A stretch of DNA of 64,000 bases from Pithys albifrons albifrons. Its lineage: Eukaryota; Chordata; Aves; Passeriformes; Thamnophilidae. Below the pieces are notes generated by a model. That model was not told where the DNA came from and ran no database searches. It saw only the letters and a list, made by a program, of their open reading frames with translations. The stretch is from assembly GCF_047495875.1 (NCBI RefSeq), contig NC_092461.1, positions 46,145,601-46,209,600 of the forward strand. The letters run 5' to 3'. Below, piece by piece: positions 34,330 to 46,300 of the stretch. Both the position numbers and the translations under genes were made by a program. Position 1 is the first letter of the stretch; each line of letters opens with the position of its first letter.

Positions 34330-37300
34330 GTGAGGAGCGGAGTCGGCGCGGGGCTGATCCCGCCGGGCATCCCCTGGCAGCGTGGGGCGGCTCGTCCCGC
34401 CCGCCTTTCCCTTCGTCCCGCCGCGGTGCTCCGCGACCCTGGGTGCGGGTGCCCCAGGGTGCCCGAGGGACCGGTCGGCTTCTCCCGGTGTCAGTGGCTG
34501 CGGTGTGTCAGGGGTGTCCGTCGTTCCTCCTCCTCAGCCTCGGGTGTGTTCGCGGTGGACCGAGGTCTCTGTGAGATCTCTGCCTCGCGGCTCTCAGGCC
34601 CCGGGACTTTGGGCTTAACTTCTGAATGGGTAAAGAACTCCGTGTGCTAAATCTGGTCGTGGCCTGTGCCGCGAGTTGAGGCCAGATGACCGCCTGAGGT
34701 AGTTCAGAGTGCAGCGTAAACGGAGAACATGCGATTTAGAGAAATACATATCAAATTAATGTCTTATCCAAACTTCAGCAAATGAGCTGTTTTTCTTTCT
34801 TTCTCTGCCCCCAGCTCAGGGGTGGATCTTCAGGCTGTGGGTTCCATGCTCTACTCTCTCTGCCAAGCATCGTTAGTATTTGAGATGCTGGTCCATTACC
34901 AGGCTAATTCGCTCAGAAGTACATTAGCACGAAGTCCTGTTGAATATGGGCCTACAATCTTAGCTATGGCCCCTGAAATCTCTCAGCACTCTACATTTCC
35001 TGATTTGTGAATTTTAGGTCTTTTGTAAGGTGGATAAATTAGTTGTTGGGTTTTTTTCATAATGCTGAGACCATAACATAGTAATTGCTGTTTCTGTATA
35101 TTTACTGAATGATATAGATGTCTACGGAGTTACCCATTATGTGTTACTTTAATTTTATGTTGAATACACTGTATTAGTAGTGTATCAGACAGGTATGTTT
35201 GCCATGCTGAATTGTCAGCAGTAAAATGGAAGTTGTGGGTAAATTGTGTATTGGAGGGCAAGTGAGCGGCACTGAGGTGGAACTGTGTATCTATGGTAGG
35301 ACTGGAAAATTTAATGAGTAACGTTTTTGTTACATATTTTGACATTTTTGCTGTAAGACTGATTTAGGTGTCCCCTTTCAAAAGACAGTCCAAATGCAGG
35401 TGAGTGGATGCATACTACAGTTGTATCAAAAATGACAATGACACAGCATGGGGGCAGTCTTAGTTTGTCCCTTATTTGATGTTCTGCCTGTGGTCAAACA
35501 AGCTTTGCGGTTCTTTGATAGTCAGTTGTGCATCTGTTCTAAAGAGAATTACAAATTTTCCTTACAATACATGAATGATGAAGTTGCTAATGGACACATG
35601 AAGCAATTCAGTTCTTGTCCATTCAGGCATTTTATGTAGTAGTTACAGTAACTTATGTGATAGAGGATAGGTGTCTGTGACTGTGTTCTTTTCTTTTCCC
35701 ACTTCCCACAGTCATTTCAGTCTAATTTACTCATCTGTCCTATGGACTCATTAATATTAACTCACTTATTCTGTTCTCTATCTTCATGTATATATAGATG
35801 CAGATATTGGTCCTCTGGACAGTGGAAAGATTTTGTTGTTGTATTTTGAAATTAGTAACAAGAAATATATCAGGCCTTATATCTGTCTTCCAGATATTTT
35901 GTTTTCAGTCTTCTCTTAAGCTGTACAGCTGCCTCTCCCTCCTTAATGGTTTTCTTTTGCTTCTTTCAAGGCGGTTTCCTCATAGTGCAGAGTCTGTACC
36001 TGAACTTTGTGCTTCCGGGTGTCAGTGGTCTACATACGTGTTAAATTGAGGGTATCCTTCCAAAACTTGATTTTTGTGTTGCACAGGAATAATGGGTTGA
36101 GTTGCAGAGATCGTGGATAGTGGCTTTTTGAAATTACTTGAGGGGAGAAGAAGGTAATACTATGTGAGAAGGCCAAGAAGTCTGACTTTCCAGAACATTT
36201 GTGGGCAGATTCAAAGCCTCTGAAACGTGCTGAAGAACTCAGTAGTTTGTGGGTTATTAAGTTAATACTTTTTACTATGTGAAGTGTTTGATTTGATTTT
36301 CTCAAAGTGTGACAATACAATAGCTGAAAGAAATGTCAAATGTTTAGGAACACTATCATCAGCATGATAGTTTCTGATTGTATTCACAACTGTTTGAAAA
36401 AATATGGTAGTAGAATATGGAAGATTAATGTAAAAAGGCTGTTGACTTTTTTATTGGTTTTCCAGGAAAATACTTTGTAAGTGCTTGTCTCAAATGCCTG
36501 AGAGTTGAAGTTCTACCTGTGTGACATCCCAAATTTTGTGGCAGTAAGATGAATGTGTGAAGTTTAGAGTACTTGGAATACTTGACAATAAGCAGAAATA
36601 GGTGCTCCTTCTTAAGTAGAAGCAAATTTTAACTCAGCTGTAGTTGAAGTATGTATGCAGTGTTATTACAAACTTAAATATTAAGTATCAATCTTCTTTG
36701 TCAATATTTTTATATATGTTTTTATATTTATCTTTTTTAATTAACTTCACTGCTAACTATAAAATAAAATGACAAAAAACCCCTGCCACATGGAATTGAT
36801 ACAGGGTTCTACCACTGGAACAGGTGGATAGCAGCACATGGAACTGCGTGGCAACTTGTGATGGTTGTCATGGTCACGTGGACCATTTTCTGAGTGTTGT
36901 GTTCACCTTAGTATTCTGTTCTAGTTTGCCTTCAACTGTCAAACTGTGGTCGGCAAGAATTTGCTGCAGTCAGACATGCAACTGATAGAGAAATAAATTT
37001 TAAAAAAATATTTCTTTGTTAGATCTCTGGTAGAAGGAAATTGTCTAGTGAATTTCTTAAAATGCTTGGCCACAGAGAAGAAGAATGGGAGAGTTCTGAT
37101 ACTTTCCCTTTTAAATACGATGCATGTTCTTTATACTTTTAAAAATTTGCCTGTTTCTTCCTTACTCCTGCTTGTCCTAGTTAATTCTAAACTTTCCCAT
37201 CTCATCTCTCATCCTGGTAACATATTTTGACTAATAATGAGTTACAAGCTATTACACCTTTAATTGCTAACTCTTCACCCTAAATTTTGTCTTTCTTCTT

Positions 37301-40300
37301 ACTTTTTTAAATATTTCCTTTGCATTGAGCTTTGTGGAGGAGGAAAGAGCGTCTTGTTTGCAGTCATCTCTTCTGCCTTAGTCTGATCTCAGCAGAGTCC
37401 AAAGCAGAGATTGCTGGGCATATCCTTGTCTCCAACAAGGAACATGCCCAAGATGCACAACATTTTTAAAGGATTGAGACCCTTGCTGTTTACTGATCAG
37501 ATGTAATTCGATTCCTTTTTCTTTCTAGAGGCTTACAATTTATTCAGTTGTAAATATCTCTGATGCCTTTCCTTTCCATGTTGTCTGTCTGGCAGAACTT
37601 TATACCTCTAATGTAGTGGATGCTTTTCAATACAGTTACAGCTGGAAGGTACAGTAAACAGTCTCAGACATGGGGCTCTTGTTGCAAGCCATCTTTTTCA
37701 AACGTTTACAGCTGTAGTTCATAAAGCTTCAGGTCTCAGGCATGTGTGTATCTGTTGTGCTGGACTTTCATTTCTTGAGATAAAAATAAGATAATGTAGA
37801 GACAGTTTCTGCCTTGGCACTGCTGTTAAAGAAAGTGGTTCTTGCAACTGGCACGAGTCAGCTTATGCCACAGTGATACTTAAACAAATGCCATGCTGGT
37901 TTTTGGATCTTGTTCAATTCATACCTGTGTAATTTGGCCAGGCAAAACCAGTTCATTACATGGTGTCTGTCAGACTGTGCTTGTTTTCAGCAACCTGTGT
38001 GTTCATTAAACAGTTTTTTTTGTTTGTTTATCTATTAACATACTTACTGCAGTAGATTAAACAAGCCTTGTACTTTTACTCAACAACGAGATGATGCAAT
38101 GAAGAATAAAACCATTTTTTTAAATTAAAAGAAAACGCCTTAATGCAGTATTAGAAGGATCTTTGAATACTGATACTAGAAAATAATCTCTTCCACTAGT
38201 AGATCAGTGTGTATGAAATAGAAAATTGCTTCCACTGGGTGGCATTGCAAAACAAGGCATGACATACTTGATATATAATACTTGATGCCACAAATTATGC
38301 TGGTATAGTTACTTTGCATATTTTGCAGTATTGTGCAGCTGCTTTGGTGTATTCACTAATACATGTAAAAATGGAGTGGCTGGGAGAGAAGGATGTTCCT
38401 CACCCTTTTTTCTCTCCCTTTTTTTTTTCCCCCCCAGTTCGGCTTCATGGTGTTTGGTGGCAGATATAAGACTTTTCTCTATAGATTCAAAATATGAGTT
38501 CCTTGATAATGTTCTTTATTCAGAGAAGATTTTTTTGACAGTGCAGAGCAATAATTATTATAATATCCAGTTAGGGATCTTATTATAACAGATCAGGTTA
38601 CTACTTTTGTTGATTGTTTTGAATTGCTTTGTATCTTGTGCTTTTGCTTTTAAGTAAAAAATCTTTGAAGTGAAAATCTTTGAAGTATTTTTGAGTCAAA
38701 TTGCTTTTTTAAGTGTAGAACTGGAGATAAATACAATTTGAGAAAAGTAGCATGATTTCCTTTGTATTAGTGACAATATCCCACCTAACTAAGGTTGTTG
38801 GGAAATAATATTGAAAGCTGAGATTTAATGTATATATTCCCTGTATTTGTTTTCTTTCATGGTGTGACGCAGTATGAATAAATGTTTCTGGGTTTTATTA
38901 AGGCAGATGTATTTATCAGAAATTTGAAAGAGATCACATATCATTCTGTTGAATAGCTGCCATTGACTGCTGCTTCTTAATTGAACCCAAACAGCTGAGG
39001 CTAGTAAGTTAACTAGTCTGACTCTTAAAAAGCAAATAAACAACAAAAATTCCACCCCAAGAACCCTAAAACAAAACAAACAAACCCCCCTCACAAGCCA
39101 GACAACAAATAAAAAAAATCCTGACTGAAAACAAAATAAAAACCTGCAAAACTGTGTAACTGTGAGACTGAATAAGATGATGGTCTGATTAAAGTATTTC
39201 TTCTTTTCCATTTATGTTAACTTATCTGTCTCTGAATTTACTTTTTTTAAAGTCTTCAGTTCTTCTCTCTTTTGTCCTTTATTATTTTGTACTCAGCTCT
39301 GTTGGTTTTCTTTTTTTTTTCCAAGAACCATCAAGAAATCTTGAAGGCTGTAGAAAGGAAGGAATGAACTTCATCCTAGTGTAGAATCTCCTATAAACTA
39401 TCTGATCACATGGTATGTGATAGCAGGTGGCAGTTGTGTACAGATTTCACTTGATCACAATATGGGTTTCAATTAATGGAGGATGGAACAGATTCTTTAA
39501 CTGGGTCATCTGGACAGAGCTCCATTTATGTATGGTGCATTCGAAAAGCAGTTGTTAACTTCTCTTGAAATGTTTCATGACAGGACAGTACACGTTTGGT
39601 TGATTTCTTGACTTAACAATCATCTAGAAATTGTATAGTTACTGACTTCCATTTATGTGGAATTAATTATGCAGTGCAATAATACAAGGGATTTGGATTT
39701 CGTATTCTTGACCCCCTTATTATTCAGGGCTTGTTAGGACTACAGGCTGGAAGACTCAAGGATGGAGAGTTTATTCATGTTCTTCTAACTTTTATAAAGT
39801 TTATCACCTTACAATCAGCTAATCAATAGTATATTTTTCCAGGAATTTTTGTGAGAAGTTATACATTCATCTAGTTTGGACTATTTTTACTATTTGTATG
39901 TATTTAAATTGCAGTTTTGACAAGAGCAACGTATCTAGGGGAGGGGGAAGGGAGAAGTGGAGAAAGGAAGCCTCACAATTTTAGGGTTTTCATGCTAAAA
40001 ATCTTTGTGTTTTCGCATGTGTATTCTAATTTCAGAAGATCAGTCAATGTAACTATGCATGAAGTAGATGATGTTCTTGGTTTCACTAAAAATGTATATC
40101 CTGGATTGTATTTGGTTTAGTCTTCAATTGTTTACAGAATGTTCATGTCTTGTCATCCCTTGTTGTGTTGGGAAAAATATTTCTATGATAAAGCTTGATG
40201 ATACAAACAGCTTTAAAATGCATTTTAACAATATATTCTTATTTTTTTACAGTATAATTTACTATAAAACATTCTAATTAGTTAAGGTAGAAATTGAAAT

Positions 40301-43300
40301 GGGTAGCAGTCTTTGCCATTTTGACAGGTGTATTTTCTTCTGACTCCTTTGTTGATATTCAAGCTTGTTTTGAAGGTCTATTGCCTGTGGAACAGTAATT
40401 TAATAATTTCAGAGGTACGGAAATCCCTCCTGTGTGGTGAATATGAACAATGATTTGAGCTGAGTGGAATTAATACTGCTGGTTTGCAAATATCAACAGT
40501 GATTAGGAGACTAATTGCTAATTATACTGTCATTTTGCAAGTGTTTTATATATTATGATTGGATTTTTTGTTAATTAGGCAGTATAATCTTGCACAGTTT
40601 CCTAAAACCACTTTTATGTTAATAGCCAGTATCTCTAATGGGGTCAGTTCTGAGCCATCTAGTGAGTATCTGATTGTTGGGTTTGTGATAGCTGCAGTGG
40701 CACTAATGGCACTGTCAGATGAACTGCTCTTTACAGTAATTGGTGTTCTGACAGAGTAAACTATTTCTGCTTCAGTAGGTTTTAAGTAGGTGCTATAGAA
40801 GAGACTAAGAAATCTGAGTGCTGTTGCACAGAGTTGTGAATGGTCGCTGTTATGGGGAGGGGTTGAAATGAAATACTAGAAATATTTCCTCACTCTGTTT
40901 TTGAGCAGAAAAGAGAATAAAACAGGAGTTGGACAATTAGGAATTAAAATAACTGTGAATTTTTGCTATGAAAAGGATTAGCTTTGAGGTGCTTTCCCTA
41001 TTCTCTGGGCTTTAGTGCTAATCATCTTGAACTGACAGAGTTTACTTATAACTTTCTAAAATACTTTGCTTGTTGTGTGACGTTCGAGGTAAGTTTTCTG
41101 TAGAAAGGCTAAGGATCCTGGGATGACTGTAGTGGAGTGTGAAGTGGAGTTCTGGTCTATCTGAGACTGTTTGCAGAAGGATGGAGTAGACCTGTGCTAA
41201 TGTATTTTGAGATGTTGGGACTACTGCTTGATCTCTGTATAGATATGGAATAGGAAAAAAAGAGCTGCAGATAGTTGAAATAAAAACCTGGTTAGTCTTT
41301 GAAAGATAATCCAGTTGAGTACAGGTTTTCTGTTTGGAAAAGTCTTGCTCAAGTGGGTGACTGTAGGTAGCATACTTCTTGCCTTGATGAAGGTATTATT
41401 TTAGGGAACAGACATTCTTTGCAGCTTCTTTCAATTAGAAAACCTTAGCCTGAAATTTTGATGGCATATTGGACATTTCCGAAGACTCCAGCCTCAGTGG
41501 GAGTGCTAGGATGATGAAGGGGTTTTCGTTTTGGGTTTGTTTGTTGTTGTTTTTATTGTTTTTTAATTACCACAAAATAATTCTGCTTTGTGTTGTTTTA
41601 ATCTTTTGCTGTGCAAGTGTTAAAGCTTGGTTCAGAAATTAAGACTATGAAAGCCATGGAGTTATATGGAATGTTTCTTTTGCCTGCTGTTTTCCTGGAG
41701 TTACTATAGAGCAGAATTTTTTTCCCTTACTGTAATACCATGTACAAACTTACAAGTAGGTTTTACATTGTTGCGTGTGTCTTTCTTCTTGTGAGGGTTG
41801 TTGAGAAATTGGAACCCAACACATGCTGGTAAGAGACAGGATAGGCCTGCTGGGGTTGTGTGGCAGGGTTTTGATAGCAGAGGGTTACAAGGGTTGGCTT
41901 CCGTGAGAAGCTGCTGGAAGCTTCCTCCTTGTCTGGCAAAGTCAATGCCACTGCTGGTCAAGGATGAGCCCATCAGCCATGGTGGTAACACCTCTGGGAT
42001 AACATGTTTGAGAAGGGTAAAAAGTTGCTGCAGAAGAACAATTGCAGCCGGAGGGAAGAATGTGACTGTGAGAGAAACAATTCTCTCCACACCAAGGTCA
42101 GTGAGGAAGGAGTGCTCCAGTGAGAAGGTGCTCCAGGTGCCAGAGCAAGGATCCCTCTGCAGCCTGTGGTGAAGACCATGGTGAGGCAGCTGTACCCCTG
42201 CAGCCCATAAAGGTCCATGGTAGAATAGAGATCCAACTGCAGCCTCTGGAGGACCCCACGGTGGAGCAGGTGGATACACCCAAAGGAGGCTGTGATGCTG
42301 TGGAAAGCCCGTGCTGGAGCAGGCTCCTGGCAGGACCTGTGTACTCATGGGGAGAGGAGCCCATGCTGGAACAGGCTTGCTGGCAAGACTTGTGACCTCA
42401 TGGGGCACTTATGCTGGTGCAGTCTGTTCCAGCAGGACTGTGCCCTGTGGGAGGGACCCCCTCAGCAGTTTGTGAAGAGCTGCAGCCTGTGGGAAGGTCT
42501 CACGTTAGAGAAGTTTGTGAAGGACTCTCTCCTGTGGGAGGGACCCCATGCTGGAGCAGAGAAAGACAATGAGGAGGAAAGAGAAGGAGAGAGGTGTGAT
42601 GAACTGACTATAACCTCCGTTCCCTGTCTCCCTGTGCCAGTGGAGGAGAGGAGGGAGAGACTAATGGGAATGAATTTGAGCCTGGGAAGAAGGAAGGGGT
42701 GGGGGGAAGGTATTTTAAGATTTGATTTTATTTCTCATTACCCTGCTCTGATTGGCAGTAAATTAAACTAATTTCCCCGAGTTATGTTTTGCCTCTGATA
42801 GTAATCGGTGAGCGATCTCTCCCTGTGTTCATCTTCACCCATGAGCCTTTTGTTATATTTTCCTCTTCCCTGTTCAGCTGAGGAAGGGAATGGTAGAGTG
42901 GCTTTAGTGGGCATCTGGCATCCAGCCAGGGTGAACCCACCACAGGAGGCCACTGTAAGTGGTAATAGTTATTACATGATCAAAGCAAATGACTGCAGTG
43001 CCCTTCAGTCAGGATGACTTTCCTTCCAAGTTTATGGTGAAATTTTAAACTATATATACACAACGTATTTTTCTTCAAATAAAGCAGACCTATGAAATGA
43101 AAATGGAAGAATTATTTTTAAATTATTAGTTTGAATTTTAAATTATTACATTGTAAAGAAGTTATTATTAAAATAATCTTTTTCTCTTCCCTCCAGCTGT
43201 AGCAGAAGTGCAACTTCGTGATGATCAATATACCCTTGACCACATGCGTGCTTTTGGCATGTATAATTATCTTCACCTTGATTCCTGGTACCAGGATAAT

Positions 43301-46300
43301 GTCTACTATGTTGATCAGTTTGGAAGAGTTATGAATCTGTCAGTGACTCTGGTAAGAATAAACTTTTCTTTTTAAGTTTTTGAATTTGAAAAGGTGGGGG
43401 TAGATGAGAAAAAATATGGTAAGTAGGATCCCAGTGGAAAAACTGGGGGAAGCTATTGCCAAGAAGACAGGTTGATCAGCAAAAATGCATTTTAACAGGA
43501 GGGATTAAAGGATTTTAAGGGAGATGTCTGGCTTCTTTTTGTTAATAGTATTGCATTAGTATTGCAATAGTGTGTGGTGTCCCACCCGTAAGGGGAAGGG
43601 GGCACCCAGAATTTGAAGGTGCTCATGGTCCAAAGGAACAACAAAAGTCAGAGGGTTCACAAAAGCTTACTAAGTTTTTTTAGTGAATTACACACTTGGC
43701 ATGGAAATTGGTATGCTAGTCCCTGACCTCCTAGGATAAGCACATGGCAGTGGGTTTTGGACAAGGAGCTAGGGTGAAAAGAAAGGACAAAGAGAGGGAT
43801 GGGGAGGGAGGAGGGAAAGAGAGGGAGAGGAGAATTAAGAAGGGTGAGAAAGATAGAAAGGAAGAAAGAGAGAAAAAAGAGATCACTAGTCCTGGCTCCA
43901 TTATTGATCCAGCTAATATGATGTCCAGGGTCCTAGAGTTGCCACCCAGGCTTGTTGTGAGTGGGGTACCTTTAACTGGATAGGTTTTTCTGCCCTGAAA
44001 ATAGGTGACTCATTTGCTATGGAAATTAGTTCTCATGTGCAGTTTGTTCTTCCAAACCTTTCTGGAAATGGGTTTGAGGGCTTCAGGGGTCCTTTGGTGG
44101 TCTTGATCTCCCCCTACAGTCCGTGCCCACTTCTCAGTCTTGTTCCTGCACTTGCACTGTGCTGTGCTGTGCTTATCTCCAGGAGCTAGAACAAGGGTAC
44201 TTCTCCCAGAAATATGCGGTCCTGCTTCTATATGGCCACCTTCTCCAGCCACATCCTGTTCTTCTTCACAGTGTGTTATTACCAACAATCCTTGGTTGGC
44301 TCCACAGCCATCTGATTATCAGTGTTGGAGACACGCATTAGCCCTTATCTTCTAGGCTTATATGGAGTGTTGGATCTGCTTCCTTTCTGGGGAAGACAGA
44401 CATGATGGCAAGCTGAAGAAAAGCGTAGATATTCTTTTCTAGTTGCTGTCTCTCTCTCCCCCCTGCGTTATTTGATGTTTGTTTGCTTACTTGAAAATCC
44501 AGCCCTTTCAGATATAAGGAGAGAAAGAAACTGTACATTTTAGAATTAGAAATGAAAGCCTTTATGGACTAATGGCTTAATCTAGACATCACTTGTTGGT
44601 GGCAAAATGATGCTGTTGACCCTGGGGAAACTTGAAATACTGTAAGCAAGCTAGGCAGAGTCTGAAAAACGTGTTTTCTGCTTTTATACTGGTGGTCTTA
44701 AGTAGTCAACTCTTGTATTTCTTTTGAGCCATTTTAATGCATGATGCTTTAGTTTCCTTTACAAAACTGTTCTTCATTCCAGAGAGGAAAGGAGATGGCT
44801 CTATGGATACCATGTTTCTGGCACATACAATTGTAGTGCTTGGCCATTAAGGAAGAAAAGTCTATATGGAAAGCGAAATATCCATTGTCATGCCAGCAGG
44901 GAATTTGACTTCTAACCCTCTGGGACAACAGAAAACACAAAGTGGTGTGTGAATTTTTGAGAGCATGTGGTTTAGTCTGTGCAAGGTTCTAGGGACAGAA
45001 ATTACTAGGCCAGGACTAAACTGAGAAAAATCCTGAGACTGTAGTTTTAGACTTTTCTAGAAATACAAGTTTCCAGAGGATGATAGGCTGAGAAATGAAG
45101 CTGCAAAATCGTTGCTTTGCTTTTCATAGAATACGGAAACAGTTCGAGCCTTTGGCAGACTCTTTCTGAGACAAAATAATCTTCCAAATCTTTTGAGATC
45201 GTCTGGATTCTTAGTCGGAAGGTCTAAAAGAAAGGAACTTGTCAGGGAAAGCCTTCTGTGAGCAGTGGCTTGTCACAATCTCTTTTTGTGTTTTGTCCTT
45301 GAGTTTGTTAACCTTGGCTTGCTGCTGGATGCAAACGCAGACACTCTCTCACTCCCCATGTTCAACAAGATGGGGAGGAAATAAGACAGAAAAGTTTGTG
45401 GATGAAGATAAAACCAGGAAGATCATTTACCAATTACCATGATGGGCAGAACAGACTTGTCTTTGGGGAAAATGATGTAATTTATTGCCAATTAGAAGTA
45501 GCGTAGAATGATGAGAAAGAAAGTCACACAAAGCTTGTTCCAGGAACTTGCTCCAGCGTGTGCTTTTCCATGGGCTGCAGGGGGACAACTGCGGGCAAAC
45601 CTCTGCTTCCCACCACTGCCTTGGCTGGCAGACTCAACTGTGCCCAATGGTGACTCACTCCCATGGAGTTGCAAGTGGCTGTGTGCGCCACGGGGCAGCC
45701 TGGCCCCTCCCCACCGAGGCCACCCCTGCAGGTCCCCCTTGCCTGCACAACACAGACACCCACTACCTTTCTTCATTAGGAGGACACTGTGTGTGTAAAT
45801 TTATTTCTTAGCAGATAGAGGACTTTACAACAGACAGTAAATTGACGTAAGAATTATTCTTCCCTAAGACCAATTTCAAGATGATGGCACTTGATTAAAA
45901 TGTTGTCACAAGTTTCAGTTCCACCTGAACTAGGAAATAAAGCCGATTAAACTGTGAAATAAATAGGCACCATCTTTTGTCCTAATGCACAATACAGTGC
46001 TGTTTTGCAAAGGAAACATGTTTGCATATGTATAAAAAGGAGTGTGTGTTCAGAAACATCAACAAGGTATCACATTACAAATGTGCCTGGCCGTATATTA
46101 GTCAAATGTATATTACAAGTAAGATTGGTTTTGGCCGAGTATAGCTTACAATTAAAATTAATTTCATCTTCTTTAAAACAGAATATGGATTAGGTTGACA
46201 AGTTCATCCTAAGTCTAGAGTGAAAGGAGACACAGGCTTTTTTTTATGTCTGATTTTTGTTGTAACTTTGATTCTAATATGACACTGTGTTGGTTATCCA

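Larger units (their letters stand above)
33590..34620. promoter_or_regulatory. Bidirectional CpG-island promoter of ENY2 and NUDCD1
   Basis: A GC-rich island lies between the divergent start codons of ENY2 (33,492) and NUDCD1 (34,212), 720 bases apart. It contains several ZNF143/SBS-like motifs, a minisatellite on the ENY2 side and no TATA box that I can see. The first noncoding ENY2 exon must lie in or next to it; donor-like GTGAG sites on the minus strand at about 33,709 and 33,918 are candidates. The long overlapping frames on both strands are a GC effect. Confidence 0.85.
34330..43196 (+). other. NUDCD1 intron 1
   Basis: 8.9 kb. The first 300 bases belong to the CpG island. Low-complexity tracts occur at about 38,400-38,436 (pyrimidines), 39,040-39,150 (A/C-rich) and 41,520-41,570 (GTTT-rich). 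A full-length ERVL LTR lies at 41,799-42,944, 252 bases before exon 2. No other exon is seen. Confidence 0.8.

Noticed and set aside
33465..34650. Open frames of 364-369 codons through the ENY2/NUDCD1 island
   Set aside because: They run across exon 2 of ENY2 on the wrong strand, the minisatellite and intron 1 of NUDCD1. Low stop-codon frequency in CpG-island DNA explains them. Only the part from 34,212 in the NUDCD1 frame is real.
41704..42408. 234-codon open frame on the minus strand
   Set aside because: It lies almost wholly inside the ERVL LTR at 41,799-42,944, antisense to it. LTRs of this family give such frames because of GC-rich internal repeats, and the translation resembles no protein I know.
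43744..43983. Lys/Glu/Arg-rich frame
   Set aside because: Direct translation of a GA-rich simple tract.
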